Shown here: piece after piece, positions 46,260-59,133 of the stretch | How positions within the stretch are numbered: position 1 is the stretch's first letter | Layout of the letters: each line of letters starts with the position of its first letter | Source of the DNA: Caulobacterales bacterium | GTDB lineage: Bacteria; Pseudomonadota; Alphaproteobacteria; Caulobacterales; Caulobacteraceae | Assembly (NCBI GenBank): GCA_017302105.1 | Contig: JAFLCS010000001.1 | Location: 310,001-374,000, forward strand | Direction: 5' to 3' | Length of the DNA stretch: 64,000 nucleotides | Position numbers and translations under genes: made by a program | The notes under the pieces: model-generated | The model's input: only the letters and a program-made list of their open reading frames with translations | Databases searched by the model: none | What the model was told of the DNA's origin: nothing

Positions 46260-47972
46260 TCAGGCCGCCAGGCCGGCCGCCTGGATCAAGGGCCTGAGCG
46301 TCGGCAAGGCGGCGGGATCGCAGGCCAGCGCCTGTCGGGTCTGTGGGCTTCTCAGCAACCGCAAGGCTTCGGCCCGGGCCCGGTCGGCCGCCGGCCCGCC
46401 CGGGCAGGCGTCGCCAGCGGCCATCTGCAGCAACAGGCTCAATCTGTGGAGCAGCGGGGCCGAGGCGCGGGCGATCTGGGCCGATACCCGGCCTTCGGCT
46501 TCGATGGTGTCGCCGATCCGGGCCAGAATGTCGAAGACCTCGGACTGGTCCTTGTCGCTCAGGCCGCACCCACGGACCCGAGCCTGAAACTCCGCCAGGC
46601 TTCTGAGGCGGGCACCGGCACCCAGCTCGCTGTCCCTCAGGCTACGCTCGAAGCGAAGGGCGGTGACACAGGCCACAAGCCAGCGCGATGCTTGGCGCTT
46701 GGCCCCGGCTCCTGTGACGTTTTCGCACAGACGGACCAGCAGTTCCGCTTCGGCCATGGGGTCCGAGGCCGGGCCGACATAGGCCTCGACGAAATCGGCT
46801 GCGACCAGCGTCTTGGATCTCTCCGCAAACGCCAGCTGCGCTTCTTCCAGGGTCAGGAACTTGCCGGCCGCCGCCGTCAGGATCATGGCCATGGCGCGCA
46901 GGACGTCGATTTCGCCGGTCGGACTGGAAGGGCGAAGCCGGCGCGGCCCCATAAGTTCACGCAGCACGCGTCGCGACAGGGCCGCTGCCAGGAGCCGGTA
47001 CTGCCCCCGCGCCATATGCCGTCCGAGCCGGATGGCGGGGCCGGACAGGTCCGGCACAACGGCGGCGACGCGCGCATCGGTCTGGGCCACCACCGCAGTC
47101 TCGGTGGGCGCGGCGAGCCGGACCAGCGCGGCCATCTGGCCCCCGAGGTCGAGCTCAGGGCCAAGAACCGCGACACGAGCCTGACGCAGAGCGAAGATCT
47201 CGCCGACCGCCTGTTCAATGACGACATGAACCAGGGCCGCTGCCGGGACGTCGTCGGGTGCGGTATCGGCCAGGTCCATGAGAAGGTCGAATTTCGCGCG
47301 CCATCCGGACACCTGCGCCATGGCGGCGGCGACGGCCCCACCCAACAGAAAGGCGCGCTCGGGATCCCCCGCGAGACGACGCGCCACGTCGGCGATCGGC
47401 TGGGTCGACAGATCGGCGAAACGCTGGCCGCGGCCCGCCCGCACCAGGCGATCGATGGTTTGCTCGATCAGGCGCTGGTAGTGGCGAATGATCTCATGCA
47501 CCGGCTGGCCGGTGGCCTGGCTCTCAGGTACAGCCACCTTCTGGACCGCGTGCTGAAGCGCCAGGCCGGATGCATCGAGCAACTCGACGAGATCGGGCCG
47601 ATGCAGCAGCTCGAACGGCGTCACTTCTTGTCGCGTGAGCCAGTCGTCCAGAACGCGGCTGATCGTGTCCCGGGCATGGGGCGCATAGAGATCCGCCGGA
47701 ACCGTGCAGGCCAATAGGGCCCGGTCATCGCGCACCGACTTGGGGCGCGGTGGCTCTGGCGCGCCCCTGGTGGCGATGGTGAGGCTCTGGAACTCCATGG
47801 TCGTGACGTCGAGGGTCTCCTTGGTCACTCGCACCGAAACGGCCCGCTTGTCGCCCAGGAGGTCATCCGCCAGCTTCAGGGCCTGATCGCGTGACTCCAC
47901 GGCGGTCTGCAAGGTCCAGCCTGCTGTCGCGGTCTTTCGTGCAAAAACTTCATAGTGGACGGGGCCTGCCAT
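46260..47972 (-). CDS. Large unrecognised protein (570 residues)
   Basis: A 570-residue predicted soluble protein with no recognised catalytic motif. Residues about 5-75 form a small domain (VHYEVFARKTATAGWTLQTA, then a helix and a short strand) that may be a separate sensor-like unit. The rest is long, mostly helical and Ala/Arg/Leu-rich, with no clear membrane helix. It has its own promoter region (161 bases upstream, behind gcdH) and no co-operonic partner. The length and good codon use argue for a real gene. Confidence 0.75.
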   Translation of the reverse strand: MAGPVHYEVFARKTATAGWTLQTAVESRDQALKLADDLLGDKRAVSVRVTKETLDVTTMEFQSLTIATRGAPEPPRPKSVRDDRALLACTVPADLYAPHARDTISRVLDDWLTRQEVTPFELLHRPDLVELLDASGLALQHAVQKVAVPESQATGQPVHEIIRHYQRLIEQTIDRLVRAGRGQRFADLSTQPIADVARRLAGDPERAFLLGGAVAAAMAQVSGWRAKFDLLMDLADTAPDDVPAAALVHVVIEQAVGEIFALRQARVAVLGPELDLGGQMAALVRLAAPTETAVVAQTDARVAAVVPDLSGPAIRLGRHMARGQYRLLAAALSRRVLRELMGPRRLRPSSPTGEIDVLRAMAMILTAAAGKFLTLEEAQLAFAERSKTLVAADFVEAYVGPASDPMAEAELLVRLCENVTGAGAKRQASRWLVACVTALRFERSLRDSELGAGARLRSLAEFQARVRGCGLSDKDQSEVFDILARIGDTIEAEGRVSAQIARASAPLLHRLSLLLQMAAGDACPGGPAADRARAEALRLLRSPQTRQALACDPAALPTLRPLIQAAGLAA

Positions 47973-48072
47973 GAAGCGAAACTGCTATGGTCCCTGTTAA
48001 GGACCGGTAATCGTCGTTTCCCATCCGGTCGCTGGCTTAGGTCCGGCTGTGACCGACTGCCCCAACCGGATT

Positions 48073-48109
48073 CGCGCCCGGGGCTATGCCCGGCGACGGG
48101 CCGGGCGCG
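48073..48109 (-). terminator. Hairpin after gcdH
   Basis: A perfect 9-bp stem (CGCGCCCGG and CCGGGCGCG) with a GC-rich inner loop that can form a further hairpin lies 25 bases past the gcdH stop. No T-tract follows. Confidence 0.5.
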
Positions 48110-48133
48110 ATGCGGCTCGCAAGCCGGGGACGA

Positions 48134-49327
48134 CTAGAAGGCGCTTTCGCCGGTAATGGCCCGGCCCAGGATCAGGGCGTGGACGTCGTGGGCACCTTCA
48201 TAGGTGTTGACCGTTTCCAGGTTCATGGCGTGACGCATGACGTGCATTTCGCCGGTGATGCCGGCACCGCCGTGCATATCGCGCGCAACGCGGGCGATAT
48301 CGAGCGCCTTGCCGCAGTTGTTGCGCTTCATCAGGGAAATGGCCTCGGGCACCCAGGCCCCGGTGTCGAGCAGGCGACCCAGGGCATAGGCCCCTTCCAG
48401 ACCCAGGAAGATCTCCGTCTGCATCTCGGCCAGCTTCTTCTGGACGAGTTGGCGGCTGGACAGGGGACGACCGAACAGCATTCGCTCGGCCACGTAGTCG
48501 CGGCTGGCATGGAAGCAGAACTCGGCTGCGCCCATGGCCCCCCAGGCAATACCGTAGCGGGCCTTGTTCAGGCATGAGAACGGGCCGCGCAGTCCCTTGA
48601 CCCCCGGCAGCAGGTTTTCTTCAGGCACGAAGACGTCGTTCAGGCCGATGTCGCCGGTGATCGAAGCTCGCAGGGACAGCTTGTCGCCAATCTTGTCGGT
48701 GGTGAAGCCGTCGAAGCCGCGCTCGACGATGAAGCCGCGGATCACGCCGTCCAGCTTGGCCCAGACCACCGCCAAGTCCGAGATCGGCGAGTTGGTGATC
48801 CAGTATTTGGCCCCGTTCAGCTTGTAGCCGTTGGGTACGGCCTCGGCCCTGGTCTTCATGGAGGCCGGGTCCGAGCCGCCGTCGGCCTCGGTCAGCCCAA
48901 AACAGCCGATCAGTTCGCCGGCCGCCATGCGCGGCAGGAAGCGGCTCTTCTGCTCGTCCGAGCCGAAGGCATAGATGGGATACATGGCGAGCGACGATTG
49001 AACGCTCATGGCCGAACGGTAGCCGGAATCGATCGCCTCGATCTCGCGGGCGATCAGGCCATAGGCGACATGACTGGCACCCGAGCCGCCGTATTCCTCC
49101 GGCAGCATGGCCCCCAGGAAGCCCATCTCGCCCATCTCGGTCATGATCGAGCGGTCAAACGTCTCATCCCTGAAGGCCGCCACGATGCGCGGTAGCAGCT
49201 GCTCACGGGCATAGGCCCGCGCCGCGTCGCGGATCATGCCCTCGTCGTCCGTCAGGCGGCCATCCATGTCGAACGGATCTTCCCAGCGGAAGGTTTTGGC
49301 GGGCGCGGCGGCTCCATCATGGGACAT
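48134..49327 (-). CDS. gcdH: Glutaryl-CoA dehydrogenase
   Basis: An FAD enzyme that oxidatively decarboxylates glutaryl-CoA to crotonyl-CoA in lysine and tryptophan breakdown. The 397-residue protein has [36 protein letters not shown], the [16 protein letters not shown] region and the catalytic Glu in [15 protein letters not shown]. This motif and the [18 protein letters not shown] segment fit the GCDH subgroup. The ATG at 49327 is used. A CoA-transferase lies nearby on the opposite strand. Confidence 0.9.
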   Translation of the reverse strand: MSHDGAAAPAKTFRWEDPFDMDGRLTDDEGMIRDAARAYAREQLLPRIVAAFRDETFDRSIMTEMGEMGFLGAMLPEEYGGSGASHVAYGLIAREIEAIDSGYRSAMSVQSSLAMYPIYAFGSDEQKSRFLPRMAAGELIGCFGLTEADGGSDPASMKTRAEAVPNGYKLNGAKYWITNSPISDLAVVWAKLDGVIRGFIVERGFDGFTTDKIGDKLSLRASITGDIGLNDVFVPEENLLPGVKGLRGPFSCLNKARYGIAWGAMGAAEFCFHASRDYVAERMLFGRPLSSRQLVQKKLAEMQTEIFLGLEGAYALGRLLDTGAWVPEAISLMKRNNCGKALDIARVARDMHGGAGITGEMHVMRHAMNLETVNTYEGAHDVHALILGRAITGESAF

Positions 49328-49430
49328 GGTGTAATCTCTGTCTTGCGGGCTGCGGTCGGCCCAGTCTGTGATTTTCGGGCGTGATACGGCAGTATGGCCC
49401 AAAGCACTAGCCGCCCTGGTGACGTCCGGT

Positions 49431-49697
49431 ATGTCGAAGCTGTTCAAACGCCTGTTTGTCGACCACCCGCGAGAGGTCGAAGAATCCTATCTGGAACACA
49501 TGGCCGCCTCGGGTCGGTTCGGTCTCAAGCTCTTGCGGTTGTCGGCCTGCGCCTTCTGCCATGCCCTGGTGCCGGGCGTGTTCAAATCGACTGTTTCAGA
49601 TGAGATTCGGGCGACGGCCAGGACCATGGGCAAGCGAGCCGAAGAGGCGCGAGAGTGTCGCATGAGGGATGCCGGGGTGTGGGACCCGGGGCTATAG
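49431..49697 (+). CDS. DUF6356 family small protein
   Basis: An 88-residue protein resembling DUF6356: [28 protein letters not shown], then a Cys-rich hydrophobic stretch ([14 protein letters not shown]). Function unknown. It may be membrane-associated. It lies between gcdH and the CoA-transferase. Confidence 0.7.
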   Translation: MSKLFKRLFVDHPREVEESYLEHMAASGRFGLKLLRLSACAFCHALVPGVFKSTVSDEIRATARTMGKRAEEARECRMRDAGVWDPGL

Positions 49698-49744
49698 GTC
49701 GACTCGACGTTTCGCTTGGGCCTGCGACGCGCTAGAGGCAGGGC

Positions 49745-50977
49745 ATGACCCAGATCCAAGGCCCCCTCACCGGCGTCACCGTTCTCGATCTGTCGCGCGT
49801 GCTGGCCGGGCCGTGGGCGACCCAGGTGCTGGCCGACCTCGGGGCCGAGGTCATCAAGGTCGAGCGCCCCGGGGCCGGGGATGACACCCGCCAGTGGGGC
49901 CCACCCTTCACAACCCAGGCCAACGGCGCGCGCGGCGACGCCGCCTATTTCATGGCGGCTAACCGCAACAAGCGGTCGATTACGGTCGATATGTCCAAAC
50001 CCGACGGGGCGGACCTGTTGCGCCGCCTGGCCGTTCGCGCCGATGTCGTGGTCGAGAACTTCAAGACGGGCGGCCTGGCGAAATACGGCCTGGATTTCGC
50101 CGGTCTGAGTGCCGTCAATCCTCGGCTGGTCTATGCCTCGATCACCGGGTTCGGCCAGGACGGTCCGCTGAAGGACAAGGCCGGCTACGACTATATGATC
50201 CAGGCCATGGGGGGCTTGATGTCGATCACCGGCCAGCCGGACGGCAGCCCCGGGGCGGAGCCGATGAAGGTGGGGGTCGCGGTGGTCGACCTGTTCACGG
50301 GCCTGTATGCGTCGAACGCCATTCTGGCGGCCCTGCTGCACGCACGGGCGAGTGGCCAGGGTCAGCACATCGATATCGCCCTGTTCGACGTCCAGGCCGC
50401 CATGCTGGCCAATCAGGCGACCAACTTCTTTGTGTCGGGCAAGGCCCCGACCCGCATGGGCAACGCCCACCCCAATCTCGCCCCCTATCAGCCCTTCGCC
50501 ACGGCAGACGGGGCGGTGGTGGTGGCAGTCGGCAACGACGGCCAGTTCCGAAGCCTGTGTCGGGCGATTGGGGCGGCTGACCTCGGTGAGGACAGCCGTT
50601 TCGTGACCAACGCCCTGCGGGTGGAGAACCGGGCCGAATTGATCACGGCCCTGGCACCCTTTCTTACCCTGCAGGGCACTGACGCCTGGATCGAGACGCT
50701 GGAGGCGTACGGGGTTCCGTGCGGGCCGATCAACACGGTCGACCGGGTCTTCAGCGACCCTCAAGCCCTTCACCGAGGCCTGGTCGTCGGTCAGCCTCGG
50801 TCCGATCTGTCCGAGACGGTCCAGACCGTGGCCAGCCCAATCCGGTTGTCACAGACGCCGGTGTCCTACCGTCATGCACCGCCGGCCCTCGGTGCCGATA
50901 CCGATACAGTCCTGGCGGGTGCCCTGGGGCTGTCGAGGGAGGAGATCGCCGCCTTGCGTGAGGCCGGTATCGTCTGA
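49745..50977 (+). CDS. CaiB/BaiF family CoA-transferase, probably glutarate CoA-transferase
   Basis: A 410-residue class III CoA-transferase. Features are VLDLSRVLAGPWATQVLADLGAEVIKVE, RGFDADVV-like VVVENFKTGGL, and a likely catalytic Asp in VAVVDLFTGLYAS. Closeness to gcdH suggests transfer of CoA from succinyl-CoA to glutarate, as in the human SUGCT. That substrate is inferred from context only. Confidence 0.85.
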   Translation: MTQIQGPLTGVTVLDLSRVLAGPWATQVLADLGAEVIKVERPGAGDDTRQWGPPFTTQANGARGDAAYFMAANRNKRSITVDMSKPDGADLLRRLAVRADVVVENFKTGGLAKYGLDFAGLSAVNPRLVYASITGFGQDGPLKDKAGYDYMIQAMGGLMSITGQPDGSPGAEPMKVGVAVVDLFTGLYASNAILAALLHARASGQGQHIDIALFDVQAAMLANQATNFFVSGKAPTRMGNAHPNLAPYQPFATADGAVVVAVGNDGQFRSLCRAIGAADLGEDSRFVTNALRVENRAELITALAPFLTLQGTDAWIETLEAYGVPCGPINTVDRVFSDPQALHRGLVVGQPRSDLSETVQTVASPIRLSQTPVSYRHAPPALGADTDTVLAGALGLSREEIAALREAGIV

Positions 50978-51052
50978 CCCCCGATGCTCACCCGAAAGGG
51001 GTGCGACCGGTGCGGAGAATTCGACAGATGTCGTCTCTCCAGCGGGGAAAAC

Positions 51053-51553
51053 TCAGGCTTCGGGTCGGGCGAAGACGCCAAAAGCGCTGATAACCCGCTG
51101 ATAGACGTCGTGCTTGAATGGTGCGGCCACGTCGATCACGCGCTCAAGCTTCTCCCAGCGCCACTGGTCGAACTCCGGTTCGCCGTCGTCAAACAGATTG
51201 ATCTCGGCCTCGGTACCGGTGAAGCGAAATGCGAACCAGATCTGTTTCTGGCCCAGCCAGCCCCGACGCCCGAGGCGCTTGTCACGCGCGATAACACCGG
51301 GCGGGAAGTCATAGGCGACCCAGTCTTCGGTGCGGGCCAGATACTCGGCGGATCGAATTCCCGTCTCTTCGGCCAGTTCGCGACGGGCCGCCGTCTCCAA
51401 ATCCTCGCCGTCATCGACGCCGCCCTGTGGCCACTGCCAGCGCCGCGAATGAGCGATGTCGGCGCGGCGCCCGATCCAGGTCAGACCCTCGGCATTGAAC
51501 AGAACCACCCCGACATTGGGCCGATGCGAGGGGAAGGGATCTGGCGTCGTCAC
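51053..51553 (-). CDS. rppH: RNA pyrophosphohydrolase
   Basis: A 166-residue Nudix enzyme that removes pyrophosphate from mRNA 5' ends to trigger decay. The Nudix box GGVDDGEDLETAARRELAEETGI is complete, and RRWQWPQGG before it matches RppH. The C-terminal part has WFAFRFTG and FDQWRWEKLERVI. The GTG start overlaps the upstream YibQ-like stop by 4 bases (GTGA), an order common in Alphaproteobacteria. Confidence 0.94.
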   Translation of the reverse strand: MTTPDPFPSHRPNVGVVLFNAEGLTWIGRRADIAHSRRWQWPQGGVDDGEDLETAARRELAEETGIRSAEYLARTEDWVAYDFPPGVIARDKRLGRRGWLGQKQIWFAFRFTGTEAEINLFDDGEPEFDQWRWEKLERVIDVAAPFKHDVYQRVISAFGVFARPEA

Positions 51554-52743
51554 GAAGCGCGCCGCACGCCCGAGCGCGCCGCTAGCGCCGAGGCCGGAGC
51601 CAGCTGGATACCCCGCTCGTTCAGTCCCTGCGTCCAGCGCACGGCCGTGGCAACGGTCACGGCGAAGCCATAGCCAGTGCCCAGGGCCTGGCCATTGGCG
51701 CGGGCGCTGGCCTCCAGGCCGTTCAGGGCCGCCAGAATGGAGGCGGCGTCCTGGGCCTCGTCAATGACGCGATTGGCGCTGGCGCGGGCATAGGCTCCCT
51801 GTCGGTTGCGGGCCTGGCCGTCGTCGATGAAGGCCAGCCCTCGCGAACGCAGGCGCTGCATGAAGGGACTTGCCGATACATCCGACGCGAAGAAGGCGGT
51901 GCCGAGATAGTTGGAGACGCCGTAGTAGCCCGTGGCCCGACCGAGGAGCCAGTTCATCCGACGATCCAGTTCGTCAATGTCCGACCCAGCCAGGAGCGTA
52001 TAGGGCCCGGTATCGTTCTGGGGGTAGTCCTCCGGCTCCATTGGTAGTTCGAGGAGTACCTCGTGGCCGTCGGCGCGAGCCAGGTCGATCCAGCCCTGAA
52101 GCCCTTCGGCGTAGGCCGAGAAGCTAAGAGTCACTTCGGCCGGCAGGGCCTCGATGGCAGCACGGGTGGCCGGCGCGTTCAGGCCCAGCCCCCCCACGAT
52201 CAGGGCGACGCGTGGCCGGCCATCGGCTGTGAAGGGCCGCGCATAGGCCGAGAAGGCCGTCCGGCCGTCCGAGGCGATAACCGGTAGCGGCCCATTGGGG
52301 CCGGGTTGGCTAAGGCCGGCGATCGGTGCCGCCGGGAGCGGCGCCGCCGGGGCCTGACGTACGACGGGACCGGTCAGAACCTGGGCCGAGCCGGGTAGCG
52401 TGATTACGGCCTCGCCACCGGGGGCATCGACGTCGCCCGGAGCCGTCAGATCCTGATAGGCCCCCAGCGTATCGACTCCAAAGACCTCCGCTCCGCTGAT
52501 CTGAGGCCGCGGAACGGGCGCGGGTCGCTCGACGTCGGCCCGGGCGGTGGGCGTGCCAGCGCGCGGATCACCGATGGCGATGACCAGAAGGCTGGCGGCC
52601 CCGATAAATGCCAGAGCGGCGGCCGAGACTGCGACGGGTGGCTTCTTGAGCTGGGCGAGGAGGGCGCGTGCATTCAGCCGCATCCGGGGGGCGGGCGGTG
52701 TACCGGCAGAACTGGCCAGAGCGGACTGACGACGCGCGAACAT
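51550..52743 (-). CDS. Divergent polysaccharide deacetylase family protein (YibQ-like)
   Basis: A 397-residue protein with one N-terminal membrane helix (about 40-60), a Pro/Ala-rich linker and a YibQ-type deacetylase-fold domain (PRVALIVGGLGLNAPATRAAIEALPAEVTLSFSAYA, HEVLLELPMEPEDYP). The usual deacetylase metal residues are not obvious. ATG at 52743. A TTAACCAT (CtrA-type) motif lies 25 bases upstream, and it is translationally coupled to rppH. Role possibly in cell envelope. Confidence 0.88.
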   Translation of the reverse strand: MFARRQSALASSAGTPPAPRMRLNARALLAQLKKPPVAVSAAALAFIGAASLLVIAIGDPRAGTPTARADVERPAPVPRPQISGAEVFGVDTLGAYQDLTAPGDVDAPGGEAVITLPGSAQVLTGPVVRQAPAAPLPAAPIAGLSQPGPNGPLPVIASDGRTAFSAYARPFTADGRPRVALIVGGLGLNAPATRAAIEALPAEVTLSFSAYAEGLQGWIDLARADGHEVLLELPMEPEDYPQNDTGPYTLLAGSDIDELDRRMNWLLGRATGYYGVSNYLGTAFFASDVSASPFMQRLRSRGLAFIDDGQARNRQGAYARASANRVIDEAQDAASILAALNGLEASARANGQALGTGYGFAVTVATAVRWTQGLNERGIQLAPASALAARSGVRRAS

Positions 52744-52767
52744 ATCGGGCCGGAATCTGAGCCTGCC

Positions 52768-52775
52768 ATGGTTAA
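52768..52775 (-). promoter_or_regulatory. CtrA-type half site before the YibQ-like gene
   Basis: TTAACCAT on the minus strand, 25 bases before the ATG at 52743. A GANTC site (GATTC) lies between the motif and the start. Full CtrA sites need TTAA repeats with a 7-base gap; here only one half is clean. Confidence 0.4.
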
Positions 52776-52796
52776 CAAAGGCTAAGGAACGGAGGC

Positions 52797-53120
52797 CTAA
52801 GTGGCAGGCGCAGACAGTTTCATCAGGATCAAGCCGCCGACGATCAGGGCAGCGGCCGAGACGCGCATCAGGCTGAGCGGCTCGTTCAGGAACCAGGCCC
52901 CGACGATGAAGGCCCCGACCGCGCCGATGCCGGTCCATACGGCGTAGGCGGTGCCCAGCGGCAGGGTTCGCATCGATACGGCCAGCAGCGAAAAGCTGAC
53001 GATCATGGCTCCGATGGTGATGACGCTGGGCCACAGCCGCGAGAAGCCCTCGGACTGTTTCATATAGAAGGCCCAGACGACCTCCAGCACGCCGGCGATG
53101 AACAGATAGATCCAGGCCAT
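52797..53120 (-). CDS. SMR-family guanidinium/quaternary-ammonium exporter
   Basis: A 107-residue small multidrug-resistance protein with four membrane helices. It contains the active-site Glu in [14 protein letters not shown] and [18 protein letters not shown]. The LEVVWA and TAYAVWTG elements suggest the Gdx/SugE (guanidinium) subgroup rather than EmrE, though this cannot be settled by eye. A GGAGG precedes the ATG. Confidence 0.88.
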   Translation of the reverse strand: MAWIYLFIAGVLEVVWAFYMKQSEGFSRLWPSVITIGAMIVSFSLLAVSMRTLPLGTAYAVWTGIGAVGAFIVGAWFLNEPLSLMRVSAAALIVGGLILMKLSAPAT

Positions 53121-53145
53121 GGGTCGGCCCTCCTTGCAAAGGGCC

Positions 53146-53196
53146 GGGCCGTCCCGGACTTGGCCCACGCGAGGGTGGGGCGAGGACGTGGCCTCG
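53146..53196 (-). promoter_or_regulatory. Two small hairpins before the SMR gene
   Basis: On the minus strand CGAGG-CCACGT-CCTCG (53196-53181) and GGG-ACGG-CCC (53155-53146) form two stem-loops 25 bases apart. The second has an ACGR tetraloop as in guanidine-II riboswitches; the first has ACGT, so only half of the consensus is met. Confidence 0.3.
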
Positions 53197-53233
53197 TCTT
53201 GCGGAAGGCTATCTAGGCTGTTGGCGACCGGGG

Positions 53234-53680
53234 TCAAGCCACCGGAGTCAGATCCGCCTCGGTGAAGGGCTGAACGCTCACGGCATTGCGGCCGTCGCGA
53301 ATAGCCAGCTGAAGCCGGAAGGCCTGGGCGATGTTCAGGGCGCGGTCCAGGAACAGGTCGGCGACGACCGGTGGGCACAGATCGCGCACGGTCGCACGAA
53401 ACAGGCTGAGCCAACGCTGAAAGTGGGCGTCGTTCAGATCGGGCAGCGCCAGATGTTTGGGCATGGGCCGGCCGTGATAGCGTCCGGTCCGCATCAGGAC
53501 GGACGACCAGAAGTCGCACATGGTCTCAAGATGATGCGGCCAGGCGTCGGGGGCAATGCGCGCATCGAATACTGGGGCCAGCTCGGCATCGGCGCGCACC
53601 TGATCGTAAAAGCCGAACACGACCCGGCGGATCAGGGCCTCGTCCAGACCATCGGGGATATAGGGCGGCAGCGTGGGCAT
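53234..53680 (-). CDS. Group III truncated haemoglobin
   Basis: A 148-residue 2-over-2 globin of group III. It has [26 protein letters not shown], then [31 protein letters not shown] (distal region and Trp), and the proximal His in DAHFQRWL. Such globins handle oxygen or nitric oxide. The ATG at 53680 is used. It lies 42 bases after a small Cys-rich gene. Confidence 0.92.
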   Translation of the reverse strand: MPTLPPYIPDGLDEALIRRVVFGFYDQVRADAELAPVFDARIAPDAWPHHLETMCDFWSSVLMRTGRYHGRPMPKHLALPDLNDAHFQRWLSLFRATVRDLCPPVVADLFLDRALNIAQAFRLQLAIRDGRNAVSVQPFTEADLTPVA

Positions 53681-53722
53681 GGGTTCGATATCGGCCCACT
53701 GGAGGGCGCGATCAAGCCGGCA

Positions 53723-53911
53723 TCATTCCTGATCGAGGATTTGGTCGAACGCCCAGGTCGCGGCCTGGAATTTGTCGCGGCAGCCCGGATTGCAGAACCC
53801 GACGACATGGCCGCGATAGATCGTCAGGCTGTCCGCCGAGACGGGCTGGCCCGACCAGGGGCAGGCTGAGTTGATGCAGTCTTCGAGGTGTGGAGTGGCT
53901 GTGTCGGCCAT
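53723..53911 (-). CDS. Small Cys-rich TRASH/YHS-like protein
   Basis: A 62-residue protein with Cys in LEDCINSACPW and GFCNPGCRDKFQ, a pattern seen in small YHS/TRASH-type metal-binding proteins. It is often misnamed a glutathione S-transferase. ATG at 53911; a longer reading would translate a repeat element. Its close link to the globin suggests a shared stress role, which is inference. Confidence 0.75.
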   Translation of the reverse strand: MADTATPHLEDCINSACPWSGQPVSADSLTIYRGHVVGFCNPGCRDKFQAATWAFDQILDQE

Positions 53912-53919
53912 TTTACCTC

Positions 53920-54019
53920 CGTCATCCCCGGGCTTGTCCCGGAGATCCATGATCACCGGCTGAACCCGTCAAGGCAACGCCTGAGGCGACGGACCGCCGG
54001 GACACGCCCGGCGGTGACG
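53920..54019. repeat. REPIN-like palindromic repeat after atpC
   Basis: Left arm GTCATCCCCGGGCTTGTCCC (53921-53940, continuing GG) and right arm ending GCCCGGCGGTGACG (to 54019) are near-complementary over about 22 bases, enclosing about 50 bases of spacer. It fits the widespread alphaproteobacterial REP unit often read as MDxRDKPGDD when translated. It lies between atpC and the small Cys-rich gene. Confidence 0.7.
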
Positions 54020-54029
54020 CAACAAAGGA

Positions 54030-54298
54030 TCAGGCCTCGCCGGCCTCGGCGGCTTCTTCGGCCAGGATGGTCAGGCCCTCGGGCGTGACGTCGGCGAAGC
54101 CGCCCTTGACGCTGAAGGTGCGGCGGTTGGCCCCGATGTGGACGGTGACCGAGCCTTCGCGCAGGGCCGTCATGAACGGTGCATGGTTCGGCAGCACGCC
54201 GAAGTCGCCCTCGACGCCCGGCGCATCGACCTGATCGACCGAGCCGGCGAAGACCTCGCGCTCGGGCGCGACGAGGGAGAAATGAAGCTTGTCAGCCA

Positions 54299-54299
<1 letters not shown>
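54030..54299 (-). CDS. atpC: F1 ATP synthase subunit epsilon
   Basis: An 89-residue epsilon subunit: LHFSLVAPEREVFAGSVDQVDAPGVEGDFGVLPNHAPFMTAL, then GGFADVTPEGLTILAEEA. It holds only the beta-sandwich domain. The C-terminal inhibitory helices of longer epsilon subunits are missing, as in other Caulobacterales. Its ATG overlaps the atpD stop by one base. Confidence 0.96.
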
Positions 54300-56774
<2,475 letters not shown>

Positions 56775-56794
56775 GGCGGACTACCGGTCTCCGA

Positions 56795-58890
<2,096 letters not shown>

Positions 58891-58925
58891 TTCGGGTCCG
58901 CCTACAGGGTCAGCGTTTGGGTCAC

Positions 58926-58954
58926 AGCCGGAGGCGAGGATTCGACTCCGTCAA
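58926..58954 (-). promoter_or_regulatory. Possible atp operon promoter with two GANTC sites
   Basis: TTGACG (58954-58949) is followed directly by GAGTC and GAATC (58948-58939) on the minus strand, then by a GGCTGTGACC that loosely resembles the Caulobacter -10 element. Two abutting CcrM-type sites inside a promoter suggest methylation-dependent control. Confidence 0.35.
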
Positions 58955-59133
58955 GGGCTTGAAATGCTTGAAAAAGCACAGGACGGGACAAGTCCCAAGG
59001 GACCGCCCCGTCCGAAGCCGGGCGCCTGATAGCACCGAAGTTTCAAAGGAGCAACCGGATCGACACCAATCCGTTGCCTTGCTGAACGCGCGCTCGTAAC
59101 TAGGCGCGGACGCTGAAACGCCAAGGACCCCCG

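Noticed and set aside
53121..53233. ykkC-type guanidine-I riboswitch before the SMR gene
   Set aside because: The conserved GGUCCGAGAG-like core is not present. Only a partial guanidine-II-like hairpin was seen and is listed with low confidence.
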